Shown here piece by piece: positions 1 through 6,085 of a stretch of DNA of 29,746 nucleotides; within the stretch, counting starts at the first letter, position 1; every line of letters starts with the position of its first letter. The position numbers and the translations under genes were made by a program. Under the pieces are notes generated by a model. It searched no databases. It had not been told where the DNA came from and worked only from the letters and a program-made list of their open reading frames with translations. The stretch is from Nitrospiraceae bacterium (GTDB taxonomy: Bacteria > Nitrospirota > Nitrospiria > Nitrospirales > Nitrospiraceae): assembly GCA_005800255.1 (NCBI GenBank), contig SYGW01000073.1:1-29746 (forward strand), read 5' to 3'.

Positions 1-1110
1 CTCATCGACGATGATCTTCATGGCGCCCAAGAAAATGGCGCCGTCCGACGCGGGTCGCAACGGCATCCAGTAGTCGGCGCGGTAGGCGGTGGGGTTATAC
101 TCAGGCGTGATGACCACGACCCGGGCGCCCCGTTCGATACATTCCAACTTCCAGTGCGCTTCCGGCATCTTGTTTTCGACGAAGTTCTTACCCCAACTGG
201 TGTTCAGTTTGGAGAAGCGCATGTCGGACAAGTCGATGTCGGAACCCTGGGCGCCGCACCACCAGGGGTGGGCGGGGTTCTGGTCGCCGTGCCAGGTGTA
301 GTTCGACCAATACCGGCCGCCCTGTGCCTGATCCGGACTGACCTTGCGAATCCAGGTGTCCAGCAACGCGTTAACGCCGCCGTTCATTCTGGTGTTGCCC
401 ATCTTGCCGATGATGCCGAGGACCGGCATACCAGCGCGATGCTTGAAGCAGCGCGTTCCCGCGCCCTTCATCATTTCAATCATTTCCGGCGCATACCCCT
501 GCTCGCGAAGACGACGGGCACCGGCTTCACCGCTGTAGCGCGTGGCAATGATGATCATCGCCTTGGCGGCATAGGTAAAGGCCGTGTCCCAGGACACGCG
601 CAGCATATCGTCCAGGAAGCGGCTGTCGAACTTGTACTTCCGCTTCGCTTCTGGCGTCAGCTCCGGTGAGCCGGCATCCATCCATTCCTTCCAGCCCTTC
701 CGCATCAACGGACCCTTCAAGCGATAGGGGCCATAGACGCGGCGATGGAAGGTAAATCCCTTCAAGCACATGCGCGGATTGTGCGCGAACGTTCCGCGGT
801 TGCCGTAGAGATCTTCGTACGTCTGGTGATCGTAGTTCTGCTCAACCCGCATGACCACACCGTTCCGGACGAAGGCCCGGATGCGGCAGGCGTGCGTGTC
901 GTTCGGCGAACAACACCAGGTAAACGACGAATCGTAACGATATTGATCGTGATAGACACGCTCCCACGACCGATCCGGATAATCTCCCAAGGGATTGCCC
1001 ACTTCGATGACCGGCTGAAGCGCGGTCAACGCCAGGACCTTGTCCGCGACCGCAACGGCGGCGACGGTTCCCACGGAGACTTTTAAAAACTGCCTACGTG
1101 ACAAAAACAT
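1..1110 (-). CDS. nxrA: Nitrite oxidoreductase alpha subunit, N-terminal part (3' end beyond window)
   Basis: The first 370 codons read without interruption from ATG at 1110 to the window edge; the C-terminal part is cut off. The product is the molybdopterin catalytic subunit that oxidises nitrite to nitrate in Nitrospira. The N-terminus has a twin-arginine signal (SRRQFLK, residues 4-10, then a hydrophobic stretch), which suggests folded export to the periplasm. Cys67, Asp71 and Cys75 (C-x3-D-x3-C) with Cys115 occupy the positions of the FS0 [4Fe-4S] ligands of NarG-type enzymes, with Asp where a Cys is usual. The text around residues 60-120 and 300-370 matches Nitrospira NxrA as I remember it. 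A strong Shine-Dalgarno (AGGAGGTG on the minus strand, 1116-1123) fixes the start. The upstream neighbour is a broken IS; nxrB is not visible because downstream sequence lies outside the window. Confidence 0.93.
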   Translation of the reverse strand, partial: MFLSRRQFLKVSVGTVAAVAVADKVLALTALQPVIEVGNPLGDYPDRSWERVYHDQYRYDSSFTWCCSPNDTHACRIRAFVRNGVVMRVEQNYDHQTYEDLYGNRGTFAHNPRMCLKGFTFHRRVYGPYRLKGPLMRKGWKEWMDAGSPELTPEAKRKYKFDSRFLDDMLRVSWDTAFTYAAKAMIIIATRYSGEAGARRLREQGYAPEMIEMMKGAGTRCFKHRAGMPVLGIIGKMGNTRMNGGVNALLDTWIRKVSPDQAQGGRYWSNYTWHGDQNPAHPWWCGAQGSDIDLSDMRFSKLNTSWGKNFVENKMPEAHWKLECIERGARVVVITPEYNPTAYRADYWMPLRPASDGAIFLGAMKIIVDE

Positions 1111-1580
1111 TGGTGACACCTCCTAAGAGTTGAGGGCTTCAATAAGCCCACGCGACTTCTACTGACGCACAACGGAATATTCAGACCACCCCCCTTCCTT
1201 CAAAAAACTGCCCGAAAACAGGAGCACCGAACAGGCTACCAGCTGGTTAGTCATGGCTACCTGCATTGGTTCATCTTGTATTCCTGGCATCATGGGCGCT
1301 TATGTACGCAATATACGCGCCAGGATCTATAGAGCCATTGGATTCTAGTCAGAGCGTATAACCAATTGAATAATAATATTAAAATTATCGTCTTGCATTC
1401 ACTTTCATTATCACGATTAAATTGTCATGGGTACCTAACGTATCACCGGCAATGCTTAAACGATTGATGCGCAAAAAAATCAAGTAAATCAATGCTTTAA
1501 TTCATTTATCCTTGCGCTACCTTTTGGTAACAATTTTATATAGTTGTAACGAAGTAACGAGAGCAAAAAAAGCTCCTAAA
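1111..1580 (-). promoter_or_regulatory. AT-rich upstream region of nxrA, probable long leader and promoter
   Basis: About 470 bases with no credible gene; clearly more AT-rich than the rest of the window, mainly 1360-1560. On the minus strand TTGCTC (1561-1566) and TATATA (1537-1542) are 18 nt apart and could be a promoter, which would give a leader of over 400 nt. TTGAT (1464-1468) and ATCAA (1479-1483, again 1488-1492) form CRP/FNR-like half-sites, but the spacing of 10 or more is wider than the canonical 4. A 9-10 nt word (aatgctt(t)aa) recurs at 1451 and 1491. Which of these is used cannot be decided from sequence. Confidence 0.4.
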
Positions 1581-2326
1581 ACTGTCTAGTATTTATGAAA
1601 AAGGAGCCCCGACGAGCCCGGCAGGTTTCGGCGACGATCAAACGGCTAATCTGGGAGTGACGGATGCGGGAGCACGAGTGCTGTGGCCAGAAGATCGCCT
1701 ATTTCCTGGAACGGGAGTATCAGGTTCAGCTCTCAGTCCCCAAGATCTATGAGATTCTAGCCGAGAAGTACGTGATCCGCTCGAAATGGCGCAAGAATCA
1801 GAAACGGGGGGGGGGGGCCGGCCCCCACGCGGACGGAGCCCGGGCTGTCATTCAAATGGATACCGTGGCCTTTGGTAGCGTGTTTGCCTTCACGGGCATC
1901 GACATGTACACCAAAGAAGCCGAGGTGGTACTCCGGCCCACGTTGACCAGTGAAGATGGCGCGGCGCTGTACGAGACACGTTGAGGGGTTGCAGACTGAC
2001 GGGGGACCGGAGTTCAAAGGGGCATTTGCCCAACAGGTGCGAGCGTATTGCGACCGACATCGCATGGCCCGTCCCTACAAGAAGCATGAGCAAGCCTATA
2101 TCGAAAGTTTCAATCGCACCCTACGCAAGGAGTGCGTAGGGTGGGGGACCTATCGCGTCGAGGATCGGCCACGCCTGATTCCGGAGGTCCACACGTTTCT
2201 TGACCGCTATCATTACCACCGGCCGCACTTAGGATTGGTGTCCCTGCGACCACCGCTCACCGCTCCATCCGCACTGGAGGACCGACTGTCGGATATTTAC
2301 GGAGAATAATGCGGCGGCTTGACAGT
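1581..2326 (+). mobile_element. Degenerate insertion sequence (IS481-like, DDE/rve transposase)
   Basis: A transposase pseudogene fills this stretch and lies between short terminal inverted repeats: ACTGTC at 1581-1586 and GACAGT at 2321-2326, so the ends read TGT...ACA, as common in IS481-type elements. I see no convincing target-site duplication. The family assignment rests on the integrase-core layout and is tentative. The element sits between the nxrA upstream region and a tRNA gene. Confidence 0.6.
1595..2309 (+). pseudogene. Transposase with integrase core, inactivated by stop codon and frameshift
   Basis: Reading from ATG at 1595, the frame gives a basic helix-turn-helix-like N-terminus, then hits TGA at 1658-1660 and continues in the same frame (REHECCGQKIAYFLEREYQV) to a stop at 1982-1984. 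The C-terminal half continues in the next frame (about 1950-2309). DDE residues are visible across the two frames: Asp in IQMDTVAFG, Asp in LQTDGGPEF and Glu in YIESFNRTLRKE, the last two 35 residues apart. The distance between the first two Asp is short (about 47 residues), so a small deletion may accompany the frameshift near 1950-1984. A run of 12 G lies at 1806-1817 without changing the net frame. Two independent lesions make it a pseudogene. Confidence 0.85.
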
Positions 2327-2347
2327 CACGTTCCCGCCCAGTAAAAT
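2319..2347 (+). promoter_or_regulatory. Promoter for tRNA-Gly, -35 within the IS end
   Basis: TTGACA at 2319-2324 and TAAAAT at 2342-2347 are separated by exactly 17 nt. A start site would fall near 2354, about 20 nt before the tRNA. The -35 hexamer lies inside the right terminal repeat of the broken IS and points outward, while the -10 lies outside it. Confidence 0.65.
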
Positions 2348-2374
2348 CTCACCCCTCGTGCTGACTGTGAGTGA

Positions 2375-2449
2375 GCGGGAATAGCTCAGTGGTAGAGCAT
2401 CGCCTTGCCAAGGCGAGGGTCGCGAGTTCAAATCTCGTTTCCCGCTCCA
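2375..2449 (+). tRNA. tRNA-Gly (anticodon GCC)
   Basis: A full cloverleaf can be folded: acceptor stem 2375-2381 with 2439-2445, D arm 2384-2398, anticodon stem 2400-2404 with 2412-2416, anticodon GCC at 2407-2409, and T arm 2422-2438 with a TTCAAAT loop. The discriminator is T2446 and CCA (2447-2449) is encoded. The gene is flanked by a perfect 9-bp inverted repeat (2364-2372 and 2450-2458) that would extend the acceptor helix in the precursor. Confidence 0.97.
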
Positions 2450-2805
2450 ACTCACAGTTCGTCGGCTTGACCACACCAACCTTTCTCTCGTATATAATCC
2501 GACCCCCCTCGACCGGCCACGACGATCCCAAAATCTTGCTCGCGGAAAATGGCGCGATACGACAGTGCCCGTAGCTATCTTAGCCGGAGATCTCGCATGG
2601 GGGTTGCACTCATGCGGGATTAGTCGTCCTGGTGGTTCAGGAATAGGTGGTGATCGGACACGCTCGAAGTCTAGCAACGGGTTTCGAGACGGTCAATTTT
2701 CACGTGAGTTTTCGCATCGACTGGTCCGTATATGGCTATTGGCAATGGTTTGCCGGGATGATCCGATGCAAGCTCGTCTCGAGCAGATGAAGGGACAATG
2801 CTCAG
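2450..2805. other. Gene-poor spacer after tRNA-Gly with a candidate promoter and hairpin
   Basis: No coding region here has family features or codon pattern I would trust. On the plus strand TTGACC (2467-2472) precedes TATATAAT (2491-2498) with an 18-20 nt spacer, a weak promoter candidate. Further on, two 8-nt arms (ctcgcatg near 2593 and catgcggg near 2612) can form a hairpin. These could mark a short untranslated transcript, but I recognise no RNA family (not 6S, tmRNA, SRP RNA or RNase P RNA). Confidence 0.3.
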
Positions 2806-2926
2806 GCAGGAGGCTGAAACAATTCGCTAACAAGGCCGCCGCAAGTGAAGGCCCACGTGCCCGGCGGGTAGGTTGAAGGTCTGAACGATGCGAGAACGGA
2901 GCCAACGCGCTGTTTCAGCCTCCTGC
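2806..2926. repeat. 121-bp element with 15-bp perfect inverted terminal repeats
   Basis: Positions 2806-2820 (GCAGGAGGCTGAAAC) and 2912-2926 are exact reverse complements. The interior has further GC-rich complementary segments (CCGCCG near 2839 and CGGCGG near 2870), so the whole element can fold into a long hairpin. Its right end overlaps the TAG stop of the minus-strand gene, so the repeat probably supplies that stop and may act as terminator. It resembles dispersed palindromic repeats I remember from Nitrospira genomes; that resemblance is from memory. A related half-element lies at 5677-5715. Confidence 0.7.
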
Positions 2927-4239
2927 TATTCCGGAACGAGAATGAGCATCCAGGGCGTGGTCTCTTCAACCATATTCGCGAACCGTCTAGCGGTACTGCT
3001 GGCTGGCATGCCGGGGAAAACGCCTCCCCTGCGAATCTGCACGGAACGGAAACGATAGGTGGGGGCCTGTCCCAGCAGCAGAGGAAGGACTCGCGGAATC
3101 TGCCCCCGTAGCGAAGCCCAGTCAGCCAGGTTCACCGTTTCGCCGATCGCCAAGCGCGAAAGCCGCTCGAAGGTTTCGCCGAACAGGGTCGGGAGGTTGC
3201 CCGTCGTAAAGGGTTGATCCACCGGCCGATAGCGGGGCTCATCGAGCAGCTGGGAAAGGATTTCCCAGAAGACCTGGGTATCGACGGCCCCAAGAACACA
3301 GAGGCGGCCTCGCCGCGCCATCACATCGAGCAAGGCGAGGGGACCTCGAATCTCGAACTTCCAGGAGGGGAACAGCAGGGACCGGTCCCCATGCAGGACT
3401 TCCAATGCCGGCTCTCCCGAAAAAATAGTCTGCCGGAACTGGCCTTTGGTGTGCCGGAGTTCTTGCGTGATGATCAGCCCGGACAATCTGGTCGGTTCGT
3501 ACGCGAACGTAGGGGTCGCGGGAGCCCAGCAGGTTGCGATGGTATAGCGAGGAGCAAGCTTCCCTGCCCGGTCGAGGTCACCCAGGTCGAACATGTCGTG
3601 GTTGCCGTAGAATTGAAACGAGAGGCCGGTCCGAGACCGCAGACCGTTGAGCCTCTCCCGTTCCGGATGGAGCGGGCCTCCCAGCTTCGAGCCTGGCTGC
3701 AGCCGGTCCAGCGCATGGAGAATCAACTCCCGCTGACGCTGGTGAAGGGGCGCGACATATTGCTCGACCAGCTCCGTGGCAAAGGACAGGTCGCCAGCTC
3801 CCAAGTCGAGCAGCGACGCCACGTCCGCATCGAGCAACAAGTCGAAAGGATTGGCGTGGGATTGGACGAAGGTTGCAATCGCATCGCTCTGTAGAGATGT
3901 CAGAGGCCACTGAGCCGCAGGCCCCTCCACGACACCCAGCCAGACGCAGAGAGCCCGCACGGCCTTTGTCGGAGGAAGCCCGGTAAGTTCTTTCAGCCGG
4001 GGGCCTGGGAGATCCTGAATTTTAACGGCTTCCGCATGGCCCAGCGCCAAGGCAATGGCCTCACGGATGCTGACGGGAAGGTCGGCGAGCCCGGCTTCTT
4101 CGATCAACCGTTTCAAGGTCGTCGGAAGCCTGGCCCCCTCAACCAGTTTGCGGGAGGCTTCCCACTCCTTGTCTCGTTCCTGTAACAGCTGCGTGACCTG
4201 TGAGCGGAAATCTGCAAGGACCTGTGCGTTGGAATTCAT
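2926..4239 (-). CDS. Unassigned protein with a SAM-methyltransferase-like motif
   Basis: An uninterrupted frame of 437 residues with the codon pattern of its neighbours. The N-terminal 130 residues are mostly helical, with a charged start (QERDKEWEASRKLVEG). Residues 143-153 (LLDLGAGDLSF) match motif I, the glycine-rich SAM-binding loop of class I methyltransferases, and FYGNHDMFDLGDLDR follows about 70 residues later. The last 200 residues resemble nothing I can name. There is no signal peptide or membrane segment, so it is probably cytoplasmic. It is transcribed alone, divergently from chaN, and ends in the inverted-repeat element. A methyltransferase role is an inference from one motif; the substrate is unknown. 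Confidence 0.7.
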   Translation of the reverse strand: MNSNAQVLADFRSQVTQLLQERDKEWEASRKLVEGARLPTTLKRLIEEAGLADLPVSIREAIALALGHAEAVKIQDLPGPRLKELTGLPPTKAVRALCVWLGVVEGPAAQWPLTSLQSDAIATFVQSHANPFDLLLDADVASLLDLGAGDLSFATELVEQYVAPLHQRQRELILHALDRLQPGSKLGGPLHPERERLNGLRSRTGLSFQFYGNHDMFDLGDLDRAGKLAPRYTIATCWAPATPTFAYEPTRLSGLIITQELRHTKGQFRQTIFSGEPALEVLHGDRSLLFPSWKFEIRGPLALLDVMARRGRLCVLGAVDTQVFWEILSQLLDEPRYRPVDQPFTTGNLPTLFGETFERLSRLAIGETVNLADWASLRGQIPRVLPLLLGQAPTYRFRSVQIRRGGVFPGMPASSTARRFANMVEETTPWMLILVPE

Positions 4240-4372
4240 GAATCGGGTGGTGCGTGGCCTGTGATGATCGATCTATCGCTGTCGGTTGATGCCTTGCAGC
4301 ATAACGACCGGGGCCTTGAAGCGTCAAGGTTGTTGTCTTGCCGTCCCGGAGAACCTATGTTAGTGAGAGACT

Positions 4373-5389
4373 ATGACTACGGCATTTGTTGCCGCGCAAG
4401 CGGCAGGCTCCCGCGCCAGACTGCTGCTGGTCCTGTGCCTGGCCTGGCTCGCGCTGGCCTGTGCCAGCGGAACGCCGACGAAGTTGTCCGACTCGCCGGA
4501 GGGACTGCCTACGCCCTTTCAGGCAGGACAGATCATCGAGACGGCGACAGGGCAACCGATCCCTCCCGACCAATGGGCCGCACTGCTGCTGCAACAGGAC
4601 ATCGTCTATCTCGGCGAGGAGCATCACAACCGGTTGCATGTCGAGGCGGCGCTCACGGTGTTGCGGAAACTGACAAGGGGAGGCCGCGCGCCGGTCTTGG
4701 CCATGGAAATGTTCGGCTGGGACGGCCAGGCTGCGCTGGACCGGTACCTGTCCGGTCCCGATCAGAGCCGCCAGACATTCCTGGAGTCCGTCCGCTGGCA
4801 ACAAAATTGGGGCGGGGCCTACGAGGACTATGAGCCGCTGGTCCTCTTCGCGAAAGAACAGCGCCTGCCGGTCATAGCGCTGAATCCTCCCAAGGCCCTG
4901 ATCCGAACCGTCGCGAAGCAGGGATTGGCTCAGGCTCAATCCGACCCGGTCATGGCGCAGTGGGGTATGCAAGACGAAACCATCGTCGACGACCCGGCCT
5001 ATCGCGCGCGCATTCTTCAGCAACTCCAGGCCTGTCACGGAGGCGGCAACGACGACCTCTACCGGACGATGTATGAGGCCTCCATGGTCCGCGATGAAGG
5101 CATGGCCAAGACCCTGGTCGCGCGCCTCTCCCTCATCCGCCGGGGCGCCGATCCGATGGCTGGCCCCCTGGTCAGCTATACAGGGGGCGGCCATATTCAG
5201 TATAACCTTCCCGTTCCCAAGCGAGTGATCCGCCGCCTGCCCGAGGGGGTCCATCAGATAAGCGTCTACCTGACTTCTTTCGACGTGGGAAGGAGTGAAG
5301 AACTGCAAGACTTGGTAAGGGAGAAAGTCGCGGATTACCTCTGGCTGACTCCGGTCAGTGAGCAGGGGCTCCCGCGCCGGTGCCGCTAA
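4373..5389 (+). CDS. ChaN-family haem-binding lipoprotein
   Basis: 338 residues. The N-terminus is a lipoprotein signal with lipobox LALAC, placing the lipidated Cys at residue 30, so the mature protein is membrane-anchored on the outer face of the inner membrane or in the outer membrane. The body shows ChaN/Tiki-superfamily motifs: IVYLGEEHHNRLH near the start of the domain, LAMEMFGWDGQAALDRYL next, and a C-terminal YTGGGHIQYNLPVPKRV. Family members bind haem and are linked to iron uptake. A longer reading frame lies antisense, but these motifs decide for this strand. It starts 133 nt from the divergent methyltransferase-like gene and is followed after 48 nt by a double-CDGSH protein, giving a small haem/Fe-S neighbourhood. 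Confidence 0.85.
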   Translation: MTTAFVAAQAAGSRARLLLVLCLAWLALACASGTPTKLSDSPEGLPTPFQAGQIIETATGQPIPPDQWAALLLQQDIVYLGEEHHNRLHVEAALTVLRKLTRGGRAPVLAMEMFGWDGQAALDRYLSGPDQSRQTFLESVRWQQNWGGAYEDYEPLVLFAKEQRLPVIALNPPKALIRTVAKQGLAQAQSDPVMAQWGMQDETIVDDPAYRARILQQLQACHGGGNDDLYRTMYEASMVRDEGMAKTLVARLSLIRRGADPMAGPLVSYTGGGHIQYNLPVPKRVIRRLPEGVHQISVYLTSFDVGRSEELQDLVREKVADYLWLTPVSEQGLPRRCR

Positions 5390-5399
5390 CAATATGGAT

Positions 5400-5420
5400 C
5401 GTGACGCAATCTTGCTCACG
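5400..5420 (+). promoter_or_regulatory. Intercistronic hairpin just upstream of the CDGSH gene
   Basis: CGTGA (5400-5404) pairs with TCACG (5416-5420) and GCAA (5406-5409) with TTGC (5412-5415), leaving one bulged C and a 2-nt loop. It lies between chaN and the CDGSH gene, 5 nt before the AAGGAG ribosome site, so it could stabilise the transcript end or affect initiation. Not followed by a T run. Confidence 0.35.
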
Positions 5421-5437
5421 AATAGAAGGAGAAACCG

Positions 5438-5677
5438 ATGTCAGAGAAACCGGTGATTGCCCAACGTACTCCCTGCATGGTGGAAGTCGGTCCCGGCACC
5501 ATCTATTGGTGCCAATGCGGCCGCTCGAAGACACAACCCTTTTGCGACGGCGCCCATACCGGGACGAATTTTTCGCCGCTGGCAGTCCATTTTGAAGAAA
5601 AGAAACGGGTCGCCCTCTGCGGCTGCAAGCGGACAGAGAGGCCTCCCTACTGCGACGGGACCCACTCGCGGATTTAG
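5438..5677 (+). CDS. Double CDGSH-type iron-sulfur protein
   Basis: 79 residues with two CDGSH domains in tandem. The first is WCQCGRSKTQPFCDGAH (C-x-C, then FCDGAH), the second LCGCKRTERPPYCDGTH. Each supplies the three Cys and one His that bind a [2Fe-2S] cluster in the mitoNEET family. Short bacterial proteins of this type are soluble and thought to act in electron or Fe-S cluster transfer; the specific partner here is unknown. AAGGAG at 5426-5431, 6 nt before ATG 5438, fixes the start. The gene follows chaN in the same direction, and its TAG stop is the first three bases next to a repeat related to the 2806-2926 element. Confidence 0.92.
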   Translation: MSEKPVIAQRTPCMVEVGPGTIYWCQCGRSKTQPFCDGAHTGTNFSPLAVHFEEKKRVALCGCKRTERPPYCDGTHSRI

Positions 5678-5715
5678 CAGGACGCTCAAAACGCTCGCCA
5701 GCGGCGTTTTCACGT
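5677..5715 (+). terminator. Stem-loop with T run after the CDGSH gene, relic of a repeat family
   Basis: AAAACGC (5688-5694) pairs with GCGTTTT (5704-5710), a 7-bp stem ending in four T, so it can act as an intrinsic terminator and, read from the other strand, in both directions. The segment begins GCAGGACGCTCAAA at 5677, which matches the arm of the 2806-2926 repeat at 12 of 14 positions and likewise starts at a TAG stop codon. Confidence 0.6.
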
Positions 5716-5724
5716 TACGGGCCG

Positions 5725-5754
5725 TTGCAGACCGTACGGCGATTTCAGTATAAT
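5725..5754 (+). promoter_or_regulatory. Promoter candidate for the small membrane protein
   Basis: TTGCAG (5725-5730) and TATAAT (5749-5754) are 18 nt apart, with the gene start 40 nt downstream. The 11-mer TTCAGTATAAT covering the -10 also occurs at 6826-6836 between tesA and the ABC transporter genes. Confidence 0.5.
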
Positions 5755-5793
5755 GCGGCCCTCGTTTTGTCCAACTGACCAAGGGAGGGTTCT

Positions 5794-5988
5794 ATGATGA
5801 AGAAGATGGGTGCAGGGGTTGTCACAGTGGCGTTCTCGGTCCTCCTGACCGGTGTGTCCTACGTGCTAGCGAACGAACCGAAGGGCGAAGGAGCCCCCGA
5901 CTATAGCGGCGTCACCAGCATCTATTACACCTTGATCGGATTGATTCTGGCCTACGGCTGCTACGACTCCTTCCTCAAGAAGTCCTAG
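5794..5988 (+). CDS. Small membrane protein of unknown function
   Basis: 64 residues, no family recognised. A hydrophobic N-terminal segment ending in VLA-NEP looks like a cleavable signal peptide or first membrane helix. A short polar stretch (NEPKGEGAPDYSG) leads into a second hydrophobic helix (YYTLIGLILAYGCYDSFL) and a basic tail, KKS. Topology would be two helices, or after cleavage one helix with the basic tail inside. GGGAGGG at 5783-5789 is a strong ribosome site for ATG 5794; a second ATG follows directly at 5797. The gene has its own promoter candidate and is followed by a stem-loop, which supports a real monocistronic gene. Confidence 0.7.
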   Translation: MMKKMGAGVVTVAFSVLLTGVSYVLANEPKGEGAPDYSGVTSIYYTLIGLILAYGCYDSFLKKS

Positions 5989-6021
5989 TCGCTTGTTCCG
6001 TATACCGGTGGACTGGTCCCG

Positions 6022-6045
6022 GCCCGATGTCTTTCTCTATCGGGC
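6022..6045. terminator. Stem-loop between convergent genes
   Basis: GCCCGAT (6022-6028) and ATCGGGC (6039-6045) form a 7-bp stem with a 10-nt loop between the small membrane protein gene and the end of tesA. No T run follows on either strand, so termination activity is only possible. Confidence 0.4.
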
Positions 6046-6085
6046 TGGGCCATCCCTGCCCAGTTGCTCCCTTCATGACCAGCCG

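Noticed and set aside
154..669. Plus-strand reading frame of 171 codons at the left edge
   Set aside because: It lies antisense to nxrA, which has strong family identity and a ribosome site; a GC-rich shadow.
1561..1574. GAGC-(A)7-GCTC as terminator
   Set aside because: Only a 4-bp stem; too weak to call.
2565..2876. 103-codon plus-strand frame running into the inverted-repeat element
   Set aside because: No family match, no ribosome site, and half of it lies in the repeat.
4355..5419. 354-codon minus-strand frame, longer than the gene opposite it
   Set aside because: The opposite strand carries a lipobox and ChaN motifs; this frame has no recognisable domain.
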